From: JAICMB01 sp035295125
GTDB lineage: Bacteria; Acidobacteriota; Terriglobia; Bryobacterales; Bryobacteraceae
Length of the DNA stretch: 64,000 bases
Assembly: GCA_035295125.1 (NCBI GenBank)
Contig: DATGJP010000003.1
Coordinates: forward strand, 62,001 to 126,000
Direction: 5' to 3'
The notes beneath the pieces are model-generated. The model did not search any database and was not told the DNA's origin. It saw nothing but the letters and a program-made list of their open reading frames with translations. A program made the position numbers and the translations under genes. Below, in pieces: positions 1 to 7,747 of this stretch (its first letter is position 1; the number at the start of each line of letters is the position of its first letter).

Positions 1-1
1 C

Positions 2-85
2 ATTGTGGATATCCACCTGGAACCCAAAGGCCGCAACCGGGACCTCGTCTTCGAACCCTCCGCGTGGACTCCCCGGCAGCAATGA
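2..85 (+). CDS. C-terminal end of an unidentified protein (partial)
   Basis: An open frame enters from the left edge and gives 27 residues, ending at TGA 83-85. The tail is polar (DIHLEPKGRNRD, then a TPRQQ end) and I do not recognise the family. It lies about 180 bp before the transposon. Without the transposon it would sit roughly 300 bp upstream of the KdpD-like genes, so a link to a kdp locus is possible but not shown. Confidence 0.45.
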   Translation: MVDIHLEPKGRNRDLVFEPSAWTPRQQ

Positions 86-261
86 AAACCGCGGTAGGGC
101 TGTTGCGTTCACACCACCGCAAAAATCCACAAACCACTGAATCCGTAGCCACAAATCCAACGTCTCCAACAAAGCCCATTCCCGCGCACGTTACGATAAT
201 CACGTCCGCAGGCCGTAATCCTGCCTGCCAATCGCCAGTCGGCGCCCGCGACGCAAACGCG

Positions 262-269
262 AAAACTTG
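262..269. repeat. Target-site duplication, left copy (AAAACTTG)
   Basis: The 8-bp sequence AAAACTTG lies directly outside the left terminal repeat and recurs identically outside the right one at 3768-3775. Eight-bp duplications are the size known for IS1595-family transposition. The perfect pair fixes both ends of the element. Confidence 0.85.
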
Positions 270-292
270 CGCAACAATATACTTGACAAAAT
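270..292 (+). repeat. Left terminal inverted repeat
   Basis: This 23-bp end matches the reverse complement of 3745-3767 at 20 positions. The inner 17 bp, AATATACTTGACAAAAT, are identical. TTGACA (283-288) points into the element toward the small gene at 319. Confidence 0.85.
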
Positions 293-318
293 GGAGTATG
301 CCTGCATACCCTGGACGC

Positions 319-597
319 ATGACAAAGAGGGAAGCCACCAAGCAACACTATTCACGCCACCAACTGAAGGTTCTCTCTATCGTCTACCTTCAGTGGTGCG
401 CTGTCGAGGGTAAGGAATCCGAGATTCCAAGAAAAGAATGTATCAGGGTATTGGGAGCGCATCTCGGAATGACTTCGTGCCCTGACTATCTGAACAAGAA
501 CAGTTACAATCAGACCTTAAGGCGAGGGTTCTACCGGTTACCCATCAGGCAAATCGGCGAATACCTCCTACGCGTCAACAGCACGAATCTAGCTTGA
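319..597 (+). CDS. Small basic protein of the transposon, unknown function
   Basis: This 92-residue frame starts at ATG 319, about 30 bp downstream of the -35-like TTGACA in the left terminal repeat. The product is basic and probably helical, rich in Lys, Arg and Tyr, with no signal peptide or membrane segment. I do not recognise the family. The layout (promoter-like terminal repeat, short gene, convergent with the rest of the cargo) would suit a DNA-binding or accessory protein of the element, but that is inference. An upstream extension of the frame from 64 lies partly outside the element and is unlikely to be real. Its end overlaps the convergent 56-residue gene by 9 bp. Confidence 0.45.
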   Translation: MTKREATKQHYSRHQLKVLSIVYLQWCAVEGKESEIPRKECIRVLGAHLGMTSCPDYLNKNSYNQTLRRGFYRLPIRQIGEYLLRVNSTNLA

Positions 598-759
598 AGG
601 ACGATTACTGGAAGTTTTCTTCTTGCCGTGCTCCCGCTTCCACTTCGCTTCGCGTTTAGCCAGCTCGTCTTTTGAGACGCTGAACATCTGCCGGACGGCA
701 TTATCCATACGTTCGGCTTCTGTGTTGCCGGGTACTTGTGGGGCTGGTTCAGGTTTCAT
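589..759 (-). CDS. 56-residue charged protein at end of transposon operon
   Basis: A short frame follows the TOPRIM gene after a 15-bp gap, starting at ATG 759 behind a GGCAG-like ribosome site. The N-terminal part is Pro-rich (PEPAPQVPG) and the C-terminal half strongly basic and helical (FSVSKDELAKREAKW, then a Lys-rich tail). Small proteins with a central SVSK-x-E/D-L-x-x-R-E-A pattern are common in mobile regions, often beside toxins or integrases; that is recollection, not a search. Position and spacing make it the last gene of the transposase-ATPase-TOPRIM operon. It could be a co-factor, an antitoxin-like element or an adaptor. Confidence 0.6.
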   Translation of the reverse strand: MKPEPAPQVPGNTEAERMDNAVRQMFSVSKDELAKREAKWKREHGKKKTSSNRPSS

Positions 760-774
760 TTCTATCTGCCTTTT

Positions 775-1473
775 TTAGCGGATACCCTGAGAGCTAAGCC
801 AATTCCGAAACGATCCGAGGAAGTTAGCGACGGAATCAAAGCACTCGTGATTGAGTGGGATGATTCCCTTATCAGGCTTGAGCGCGTACCCAAGACTTAT
901 ATTGGGATCATCTTTCCAAAAGCCCGCCACGATGCAACGTAGCTTCATTTTGTCGATTTTTGTGACGCTCCACCCGGCTGTGTTCAGGCACTGCAGATAA
1001 GCTTCCGCACAGGTGTGCACATTAGGCAAATGGTGGGTCACTGCTCTCAACAGGAGCGTTTCCAAACAACCCTTGGAGGAGAACCCTGTCTCGTTAATGG
1101 GTATCATCATGACCACCAGCACCATACCCGCTGATTGTCGCTTTACCTCCAACGGATTGTCGGGCGGAGCAAATCCTGCCTTCTTTATTTGCTTCTTTAT
1201 CTCCTCGAAGTTCTTGTCAGGCTCATCATCACTGTCTGCTACGATCAACACTGCCTGCGGACTCCCCTTTCTGCTCTCGATCCCAGAGAGATAGCGCCTG
1301 AATCCTCCGTTACCACTCGGTTGCCCCTTCTCGTAGTTGGTTAAGTGCTCTATTTGAAATCCGCTTATGCCACGAACGTCACAGAGATGCCGAAAGAACT
1401 CTGCATCACCGAATCCCTCGCATACTAGGAGCCAAGGGTGCGTAATATCGGGAAGTGGTTTTGGATTAAGCAA
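775..1473 (-). CDS. TOPRIM-like protein (DUF3226/OLD-type nuclease candidate)
   Basis: This 232-residue protein has features expected of a TOPRIM fold: a beta strand ending in Glu near the N-terminus (LLVCEGFGDAEFF, residues ~16-28) and an acidic Asp-x-Asp strand end (VLIVADSDDE, ~74-83). These are the usual metal-binding positions in OLD-type nucleases and in RNase M5 and DUF3226 proteins. It starts at TTG 1473, the only start codon between the in-frame upstream stop and the conserved region, 16 bp after the ATPase stop, so the two are co-transcribed. ATPase plus separate TOPRIM resembles the layout of PARIS-like and OLD-like defence modules. I cannot place it in a named family without a profile search. 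Confidence 0.65.
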   Translation of the reverse strand: MLNPKPLPDITHPWLLVCEGFGDAEFFRHLCDVRGISGFQIEHLTNYEKGQPSGNGGFRRYLSGIESRKGSPQAVLIVADSDDEPDKNFEEIKKQIKKAGFAPPDNPLEVKRQSAGMVLVVMMIPINETGFSSKGCLETLLLRAVTHHLPNVHTCAEAYLQCLNTAGWSVTKIDKMKLRCIVAGFWKDDPNISLGYALKPDKGIIPLNHECFDSVANFLGSFRNWLSSQGIR

Positions 1474-1489
1474 TGCTATGTGATCTAGT

Positions 1490-2608
1490 CTATCCTCTTA
1501 CTTCGAAGTGTTCTTCTATAGCAGCACGGTACGAAGAACCACGGATCAACTTGATGTGTGAGTCGCGCCTTTCGCGTTCGGCTCTGAGTAACGTGAATCG
1601 TTCTTCCCGCGATTCATCTTCATCGAAGAGCGGAATGATTGATTGTAGAAGCTCGTAACTGTGCGTCGAAGCGATCAGTTGAACATTCTGTTCTTCGCAG
1701 AACGAGTAGATGCTGCGCATGAACGGGGTCAGGCTCTTATAATAGAACCCGTTTTCTATCTCGTCTATCAATACTACTCCGCCTGGACTAGACGCGATCG
1801 CAATGAGAATCCATAGGTATTTGTTCATACCGGCCGAGAGCAGCCCAATGGGAATCTTTTCGTCAAGCTGCTCTACCGAGACATAAAGCATCAATTCCCC
1901 GACTAGGCTTTCCAGCGTTACGTCCTTGATGTATGGAAACTGCAACTTAAGGGCATCGATGAGTGGCCGAGCTTTACCTTTCTTGCTCAAGTCCGAGAAG
2001 TGCTGCGCATAATTCTCCCCTCCGATAGCTGGAGATATTAGCCAAGCCGGATAAACGTCTCCGAACCCTGCTATATTAATCCCACCGTCTTTAATCTGAA
2101 CTTTTGATTCAAAGCTCTTCTTGCCGGCGGTCCAGTGAAAGCGAATGGGGTCAACCAAGAAGACATTATCAATGGTCCGCCTCAACGGCACGTTGTACTG
2201 CTCTTGCCCACTGTACGAGATAACCAATGAGCGCGTGCCACTCACAGAATCCTGAATTTTCAAGCGTGCTTCAGCACTCTGATTCAAACTGTAAAAGAGA
2301 TCACGGAATATGGACTCATAAGATCCGCGCGTCCCCGTAAGCCGTATCGTGTCCCCATAACCGCGCCATTTTCTAAGCCTGAGATAAACTTCAGGGCTTC
2401 CTCCCCCGACCAGGAAAAGAGCTTCTAATAAAGCGGTCTTGCCACTACCGCTCTCGCCAACGATGATGTTGAAGCGCCTTAGCCCGCCAAGCTTCAGTTC
2501 CTTGAAGCATCTGAAATTGCTGATCTCGCAAGAATTTATCATGAGGTAACCAGTACGCTCAAGTTGCGTGGACTTAATGTTATCAAGAGAGCTATGTATC
2601 GCGTGCAT
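1490..2608 (-). CDS. AAA ATPase (AAA_15/AAA_21, OLD-like)
   Basis: An SMC/ABC-like AAA ATPase of the type found in OLD nucleases and many anti-phage systems. The N-terminal strand CEISNFRCFKEL is followed by Walker A GESGSGKT, then a long insert, a signature-like LLSAGMNKY, Walker B GVVLIDEIEN, and a switch His in ASTHSYELL. There is no nuclease domain, which suits a partner supplied by the adjacent TOPRIM protein. The start at ATG 2608 has a strong AGGAAGG ribosome site; ATG 2542 would begin right at the conserved fold (350 residues) but lacks a clear site. It is cargo of the IS1595-like element. Confidence 0.8.
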   Translation of the reverse strand: MHAIHSSLDNIKSTQLERTGYLMINSCEISNFRCFKELKLGGLRRFNIIVGESGSGKTALLEALFLVGGGSPEVYLRLRKWRGYGDTIRLTGTRGSYESIFRDLFYSLNQSAEARLKIQDSVSGTRSLVISYSGQEQYNVPLRRTIDNVFLVDPIRFHWTAGKKSFESKVQIKDGGINIAGFGDVYPAWLISPAIGGENYAQHFSDLSKKGKARPLIDALKLQFPYIKDVTLESLVGELMLYVSVEQLDEKIPIGLLSAGMNKYLWILIAIASSPGGVVLIDEIENGFYYKSLTPFMRSIYSFCEEQNVQLIASTHSYELLQSIIPLFDEDESREERFTLLRAERERRDSHIKLIRGSSYRAAIEEHFEVRG

Positions 2609-2774
2609 CGGTCCCTTCCTGTTGCGTGTTCTGATACACCACAAGCAGTGGAAGGGCAAGGCACTTTAGACTCGGCCAGAGTTGATGTGCGTTCCCTTAA
2701 CTTACAACCATTCCGTTTTTGGAAAGGTCCCCTAATAATCAAACAGCCTTTTCCTTCGGTCCACGCTGAATTCC

Positions 2775-3719
2775 TTAGAACGCAGTTTCTCCCTCCTTCC
2801 CCGTGAGTTTATCCCAAGTAAGACGCCTTCCAACAATGCGCTCTACGGCCACGCTGAAGCGTTCCCCGTAGGTAATCTTTCGATTGTTGTAGCGATAGGT
2901 CTGTTCGCCCAGGTAGCGAAACAAGTGGTGAGGTTCAACGCTGACGTACGTGTCGATGATGCCGCGCTTCAGCAGGCTCCAGAAGTGTTCCAGCCCGTTG
3001 GTGTGGATCTTGCCATCGACGTACTGAACGGCGTGATCGAGAACCTGATGCTGAAACACATCCAGACCTTCGTATGATTTCAAAGCGTCCGTGTACAGCG
3101 CCGCGCCAGCTTCGACATGCGTGCTAACTTCAGTCTGGAGTGAGCGCTTCTTGGTGTTTGAAACGACCATGGTTCGAACCTCTCCGCCGCGCTCCAGCAT
3201 TCCCAGGACGGCGGTCTTATCTTTTGGGCCGGAACCGGTGATCTTCCGACGGCGCTTCGACTCGTGCATGTTGCGCGCTTTACCGCCGACGATAGTCTCG
3301 TCCGCTTCGACTTCGCCGGTCAATTTCCGTTCCTCGGCGGACATGCCGAGTGCGAGGCGAATTCTGTGATCCATGAACCAAGCGGTTTTCTGAGTGACGC
3401 CGATGGCCCGGTGAATCTCGTAGCTGCTCACTCCGTTTTTACAATTCACGACTTGCCACATCGCAAGCATCCACTTGTCGAGACCGATAGGGGAATCTTC
3501 CATGATCGTTCCGGTCTTCAAAGTGAACTGCGGAGCCGGATGCCCTTCGCGGCAGTGCCAACGGTTGTACTTCTCCAGAAAGAGGACATCCTGCGATCCG
3601 CAGCGTGGGCAGGTGACACCATTCGGCCAACGACGAGCGACTAGATACTCTCGGCAGTTCGCCGGATCTTTGAAGTAGAGGATTGCTTTTTGTAAGGTCT
3701 TCGGCTCGTTGGCTTCCAT
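2775..3719 (-). CDS. IS1595-family (ISXO2-like) transposase
   Basis: A 314-residue transposase. An N-terminal zinc ribbon (CPRCG, then a second metal pair around WHCREGH) precedes a DDE-type nuclease domain: EADETIVGG gives the first Asp, YTDALKSY the second, and THTNGLEHFWS with a following Lys the C-terminal motif typical of IS1595. Length is normal and the frame intact, so it is probably active. ATG 3719 lies about 30 bp inside the right terminal repeat, whose TTGACA could serve as its -35 box. It acts on the 23-bp ends at 270-292 and 3745-3767. Confidence 0.93.
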   Translation of the reverse strand: MEANEPKTLQKAILYFKDPANCREYLVARRWPNGVTCPRCGSQDVLFLEKYNRWHCREGHPAPQFTLKTGTIMEDSPIGLDKWMLAMWQVVNCKNGVSSYEIHRAIGVTQKTAWFMDHRIRLALGMSAEERKLTGEVEADETIVGGKARNMHESKRRRKITGSGPKDKTAVLGMLERGGEVRTMVVSNTKKRSLQTEVSTHVEAGAALYTDALKSYEGLDVFQHQVLDHAVQYVDGKIHTNGLEHFWSLLKRGIIDTYVSVEPHHLFRYLGEQTYRYNNRKITYGERFSVAVERIVGRRLTWDKLTGKEGETAF

Positions 3720-3744
3720 TCTTCAAGTGTGCCGGAGGCCATTT

Positions 3745-3767
3745 ATTTTGTCAAGTATATTATTACA
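3745..3767 (-). repeat. Right terminal inverted repeat
   Basis: The reverse complement of this segment matches 270-292 at 20 of 23 positions. On the minus strand it carries TTGACA directed at the transposase gene. Confidence 0.85.
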
Positions 3768-3775
3768 AAAACTTG
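3768..3775. repeat. Target-site duplication, right copy (AAAACTTG)
   Basis: Identical to 262-269 and immediately outside the right terminal repeat. Confidence 0.85.
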
Positions 3776-3904
3776 GCGTCGCGCCAGCCCGATTACAGCG
3801 TCGTATTTCGACCATTTCTCCCGAAAATCAATAACATCGACCGTGTGTGCAACACCACCCCACGTGTTCGCGCCGCACACCCGATAATGAATAGGAAGCC
3901 AGCT

Positions 3905-4996
3905 ATGCCAACGGGACTCCGCCGCAAAACCGCCGACGAACTCCTCCTTGAAGTCCAGGCCGAAGAGGCCGCCGAAACCTGTGGCCGCCTCAAAATCTTC
4001 CTCGGCTATGCCTCCGGTGTCGGCAAATCCTTCCGCATGCTCGACGAGGCCCGGCGCCGCAGAGAGCGAGGACAGGACGTCGTGGTCGGCGCTATTCAGC
4101 CCGAAGTCCCCCACGACGTCGAGGCCACTCTGGACAAGCTCGAAGTTATCCCGCTACAAACGCTCGACGGGGGCTCCGTCATGGACACCGGAGCAATTCT
4201 GCGCCGTCATCCCGGCATCTGCATCATCGACGGCCTGGCGTACAACAATCCGCCTGGTTCGCGAAATCCCACTCGCTGGCAGGACGTCCGCGAACTGCTC
4301 GACGCGGGCATCTCGGTAATCGCTTCCATCAACATCCAATACGTCGAAGAACTCAGCGAACGCGTGGAGGCCATCTCCGGGAAGCATGTCACGCAAACCG
4401 TTCCCGTCAAATTCATCCAGTCCGCCGACGAAATCGTACTCGTCGACGCGCCCGCCGAAGAGCCCGTCGACGACTCGCGCGAAGCTGAAGCCGGCGCCAC
4501 CACGCGATCCCAAAAGCTTTCCCGCCTCCGCGAGCTCGCGCTCGTCCTCGCCGCCGATGTCGTCGACCACCAGCTCATGGATTACCTGCGCCGCCACGGT
4601 ATCCAACAGCAATTCGGCGCCAACGAGCGTGTCCTGGTCTGCATCACGCCGCGCACCAACATCGCCGAAATGCTCGAGACGGCCAGGGCCATCGCCGACC
4701 GCTTCCATGGCGAGTTGATCGTGGCCTATGTCAATCAGCCGGAGATCTCGCCGCAGGACCGCGCCGCCCTCGACGAGCGCCTCGCTTTGGCCCGCGCGGC
4801 CAATGCTAGGATCGAAATTCTCGACGGCGAAGACATCGTGACCACCATCCTCGATTTCGCAAAATCGCGCGGCGTCACACAGCTCTTCATCGGGCACACC
4901 CAACGCTCCAGTTTCTGGTCGCGCGTCGTTGGCAGCCCCGTCGACCGCCTCATCCGGCTCTCCGAAAGTATGGACGTCCGCGTCTTTCCGCAATGA
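3905..4996 (+). CDS. KdpD-type sensor domain plus USP domain, no kinase (copy 1)
   Basis: A 363-residue protein matching only the cytoplasmic N-terminal part of the K+ sensor KdpD. The KdpD domain begins near residue 25 with Walker A GYASGVGKS; residues ~240-360 form a universal-stress-protein-like domain ending in SPVDRLIRLSESMDVRVF. There are no membrane segments and no histidine kinase. The Walker-B region, usually DELAHTN in KdpD, is altered to DGLAYNN, so nucleotide handling may differ from copy 2. ATG 3905 has a good AGGAAG site; ATG 3887 is an in-frame alternative. The stop overlaps the next gene (ATGA), so the two are translationally coupled. Sensing K+ or second messengers in the cytoplasm is inference from the family. 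Confidence 0.85.
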   Translation: MPTGLRRKTADELLLEVQAEEAAETCGRLKIFLGYASGVGKSFRMLDEARRRRERGQDVVVGAIQPEVPHDVEATLDKLEVIPLQTLDGGSVMDTGAILRRHPGICIIDGLAYNNPPGSRNPTRWQDVRELLDAGISVIASINIQYVEELSERVEAISGKHVTQTVPVKFIQSADEIVLVDAPAEEPVDDSREAEAGATTRSQKLSRLRELALVLAADVVDHQLMDYLRRHGIQQQFGANERVLVCITPRTNIAEMLETARAIADRFHGELIVAYVNQPEISPQDRAALDERLALARAANARIEILDGEDIVTTILDFAKSRGVTQLFIGHTQRSSFWSRVVGSPVDRLIRLSESMDVRVFPQ

Positions 4997-6069
4997 CCAG
5001 CCCCGATCGACAGCGCGGAAAGCTTAAGATCTTCCTGGGCTATGCCGCCGGCGTCGGCAAAACTTTCCAGATGCTCGACGAAGGCCAGGAGCTCAGAGCC
5101 CGTGGCATAGACGTCATCGTCGGTTACTTCGAGCCGCACGGCCGCAAAGACACGATTGCGAAGATTGAAGGCCTGGAAATGATCCCCCGCAAGCAGCTCG
5201 AATATCGCGGCTCACTCTTCGAAGAGATGGACACCGATGCCATTCTAAAGCGCCACCCCCAGGTTGCCCTCGTCGATGAATACCCGCACACGAACATTCC
5301 CGGGTCGACCCGTTTGAAACGCTGGGAAGACGTCGAGGATCTACTCGAAGCCGGCATCGACGTCTACACCACCATGAACATCCAGCACCTGGAAAGTCTC
5401 AACGACCAGGTCTGGCAGATTACAGGAATCCGTGTTCGCGAAACGATCCCGGATTGGGTCGTCCAGCGCGCCGACGAAGTAGTCATGGTCGACGTGACGC
5501 CGCGCGCTCTACTGAACCGCCTGGAGCGGGGAGTCGTGTACGGCCGTGAGAAAGCCCAGCGCGCGCTCGAAAATTTCTTCCGCGAATCCACGTTGGTTGG
5601 TCTCCGCGAACTGGCCCTCCGCCAGACCGCGCACGAAGTCGAACAGCGCCAACCCGCGCTCTCCGCACCCCACAGGCACCATCGCATCCTCATCCACCTG
5701 ACGGCTGAGCCCGCGACAGCCATGTTGATCCGCCGCGCCAAACGCGTCGCCGACTTTCTCGATGCCGACTGTTTCGCGGTCGCCGTGGAAAAGCACCGCG
5801 GCCAGGCGCAACCCGACGCCATCGAGCGCCATCTCAACTTCGCTCGCAACATGCACATCGAAACCCGCGTCCTCGATAGCGACGACCCGGCCGCCGCCCT
5901 CGTCGAATTTGCGAGGCTCAATCAAGTGACTCAGATCTTCCTCCTGCGCCCCAAAGAACGGCCCGTCCTGTCATTCCTGAACCGCGACGTGGTCCAGAAC
6001 GTCGTCCGCCTCGCCAACGAAATGCAGGTTGTCATCGTCGCCGAACGCAAACTCGTGGAGCAACTGTGA
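4993..6069 (+). CDS. KdpD-type sensor domain plus USP domain, no kinase (copy 2)
   Basis: The 358-residue second copy is closer to classical KdpD: Walker A GYAAGVGKT at ~residues 16-24, a Walker-B-like VDEYPHTN, and conserved GIDVYTTMNIQHLES and RETIPD blocks, followed by a USP-like domain to the C-terminus. The transmembrane and kinase modules of full KdpD are absent. The start ATG 4993 overlaps the stop of copy 1. Two divergent copies in one operon may form a hetero-oligomeric regulator, possibly acting on a separate histidine kinase or directly on a transporter; no kdpABC or kdpE is visible within the window. Confidence 0.87.
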   Translation: MTSPDRQRGKLKIFLGYAAGVGKTFQMLDEGQELRARGIDVIVGYFEPHGRKDTIAKIEGLEMIPRKQLEYRGSLFEEMDTDAILKRHPQVALVDEYPHTNIPGSTRLKRWEDVEDLLEAGIDVYTTMNIQHLESLNDQVWQITGIRVRETIPDWVVQRADEVVMVDVTPRALLNRLERGVVYGREKAQRALENFFRESTLVGLRELALRQTAHEVEQRQPALSAPHRHHRILIHLTAEPATAMLIRRAKRVADFLDADCFAVAVEKHRGQAQPDAIERHLNFARNMHIETRVLDSDDPAAALVEFARLNQVTQIFLLRPKERPVLSFLNRDVVQNVVRLANEMQVVIVAERKLVEQL

Positions 6070-6223
6070 TGGGGTGTGAAGGGCCATCGGTTTCGCCTGC
6101 CTTTGGAAAACAGACCAGAACTCCACGCTTCGCTCGCTTCAGCCTGCCTTGGAGGAGACATCATGTAATGCAGGCTGTCAGACTGCGCGCCGATCGCCAA
6201 TCGTCGCCAAATAAACAATATCC

Positions 6224-7747
6224 ATGTCCACCAACCGACTAGAAGAACTCCGCCGCCGACACGCTGCCGCCGAAGCCGGTGGCGGCCCCGAACGCCGCGA
6301 GCGTCAGCATCGCGACGGCAAACTCGCCGCCCGCGAAAGAATCGACCTGCTCCTCGATGAAGGCACCTTCGACGAAATGGACAAACTCGTCCGCCACCGC
6401 TGCCGCGACTTCGGCATGGACGAGCAGGTCATCGACGGCGACGGCTTCGTAACCGGACACGGCCGCATCCACGGCCGCCCCGTCTTCGTCTTTGCCCAGG
6501 ATTTCACGGTCTTCGGAGGCTCCCTTTCCGAAACCAACGCCCAGAAAATCTGCAAGATCATGGACCTTGCCCTGAAAATCGGAGCACCCGTCATCGGCCT
6601 CAACGATTCCGGAGGCGCCCGCATTCAGGAAGGCGTGCTTTCCCTCGGCGGCTACGCCGATATCTTTCTCCGCAACACGCTGGCCAGCGGTGTGGTCCCG
6701 CAAATCTCCGCCATCATGGGGCCCTGCGCTGGAGGCGCTGTCTACTCCCCCGCCCTGACCGACTTCATCTTCATGGTCGACCACACCAGTCACATGTTCA
6801 TCACGGGGCCCGACGTCATTAGAACGGTGACCCACGAAGAGGTCTCAAAGGAAGAACTCGGAGGAGCCGAAACCCACAACTCCAAAAGCGGAGTCGCGCA
6901 CTTCATCGCCCCCGACGACCGCGAGTGCCTGCGGATGATCCGCCGGCTCATCACCTACCTGCCTCAGAACAACCGCGAAGATCCGCCTGCGCAGCCAACC
7001 ACCGATCCGGACGACCGCGCCGACCCCAAGCTCGATTCCATCGTTCCTTCGGAATCCACGATGCCCTACGACATCAAGGACATCATTCACAATGTGGTCG
7101 ACGACAACGATTTCTTCGAGGTCCACGAGCACTACGCCAAGAACATTGTGGTGGGTTTCGCCCGCCTGGGCGGCCAGAGCGTAGGCATCGTCGCGAACCA
7201 ACCCGCATTCCTCGCCGGCTGCCTCGACATCAATTCATCCGTGAAAGGCGCCCGCTTTGTCCGCTTTTGCGACGCCTTTAACATCCCGATCATCACCTTC
7301 GAAGACGTACCCGGTTTTCTTCCCGGAACCGACCAGGAATTCGGAGGCATCATTCGTCACGGAGCGAAACTGCTCTATGCCTACGCCGAGGCGACCGTCC
7401 CAAAAATCACCATCATCACCCGCAAAGCCTACGGCGGCGCATACTGCGTCATGGGCTCCAAGCACCTGCGCACCGACGTGAACTTCGCCTATCCCACAGC
7501 CGAAATCGCAGTGATGGGAGCCGAAGGAGCCGTCAAGATCCTCTATCGCCGGTCCACCGACCTGCGCGAGAAAGCCGATGAACTCCGCGACCGTTTCGCC
7601 AGCCCCTTTGTGGCCGCCGAGCGAGGCTTCATCGACGATGTCATCGAACCCCACGAAACACGCCCCAAAGTCATCCGGGCCCTGCGCATGCTAGCCAACA
7701 AAGTCGACACCAGTCCCCGCAAGAAACACGGGAGCATCCCCCTATGA
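6224..7747 (+). CDS. pccB: Acyl-CoA carboxylase, carboxyltransferase (beta) subunit
   Basis: A 507-residue biotin-dependent carboxyltransferase of the propionyl-/methylmalonyl-CoA class. It moves CO2 from carboxybiotin to an acyl-CoA in the cytoplasm. Two crotonase-like halves are visible: the N-terminal half with IGLNDSGGARIQEG (~residues 127-140) and MGPCAGGAVYSPA, and the C-terminal half with FLAGCLDINSSVKGARFVRF and KAYGGAYCVMGSK. Length is standard for PccB/MmdA, which cannot be separated by sequence alone. No biotin carboxylase or biotin carrier gene is adjacent, so partners are elsewhere. Its stop overlaps the next start (ATGA). Confidence 0.93.
   Translation: MSTNRLEELRRRHAAAEAGGGPERRERQHRDGKLAARERIDLLLDEGTFDEMDKLVRHRCRDFGMDEQVIDGDGFVTGHGRIHGRPVFVFAQDFTVFGGSLSETNAQKICKIMDLALKIGAPVIGLNDSGGARIQEGVLSLGGYADIFLRNTLASGVVPQISAIMGPCAGGAVYSPALTDFIFMVDHTSHMFITGPDVIRTVTHEEVSKEELGGAETHNSKSGVAHFIAPDDRECLRMIRRLITYLPQNNREDPPAQPTTDPDDRADPKLDSIVPSESTMPYDIKDIIHNVVDDNDFFEVHEHYAKNIVVGFARLGGQSVGIVANQPAFLAGCLDINSSVKGARFVRFCDAFNIPIITFEDVPGFLPGTDQEFGGIIRHGAKLLYAYAEATVPKITIITRKAYGGAYCVMGSKHLRTDVNFAYPTAEIAVMGAEGAVKILYRRSTDLREKADELRDRFASPFVAAERGFIDDVIEPHETRPKVIRALRMLANKVDTSPRKKHGSIPL

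Larger units (their letters stand above)
270..3767. mobile_element. IS1595-family transposon with ATPase/TOPRIM cargo
   Basis: A 3498-bp unit is bounded by imperfect 23-bp terminal inverted repeats (20/23 identical, all three differences C/T) and flanked by an identical 8-bp duplication. It holds an IS1595 transposase (2775-3719), an AAA ATPase (1490-2608), a TOPRIM-like protein (775-1473), a 56-residue protein (589-759) and a 92-residue protein (319-597). Each terminal repeat contains TTGACA reading inward, a consensus -35 hexamer, so the ends may also supply promoters for both outermost genes. IS1595 elements are known to carry passenger genes. The intact transposase and perfect duplication suggest a fairly recent insertion upstream of the KdpD-like genes. 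Confidence 0.85.

Noticed and set aside
64..318. N-terminal extension of the 92-residue transposon protein
   Set aside because: The extension would cross the left transposon end and target duplication, so it cannot belong to the element's native gene.
3905..6069. A single kdpD broken by a frameshift
   Set aside because: Each frame has its own Walker A and USP domain, so they are two full copies joined by a normal ATGA overlap.
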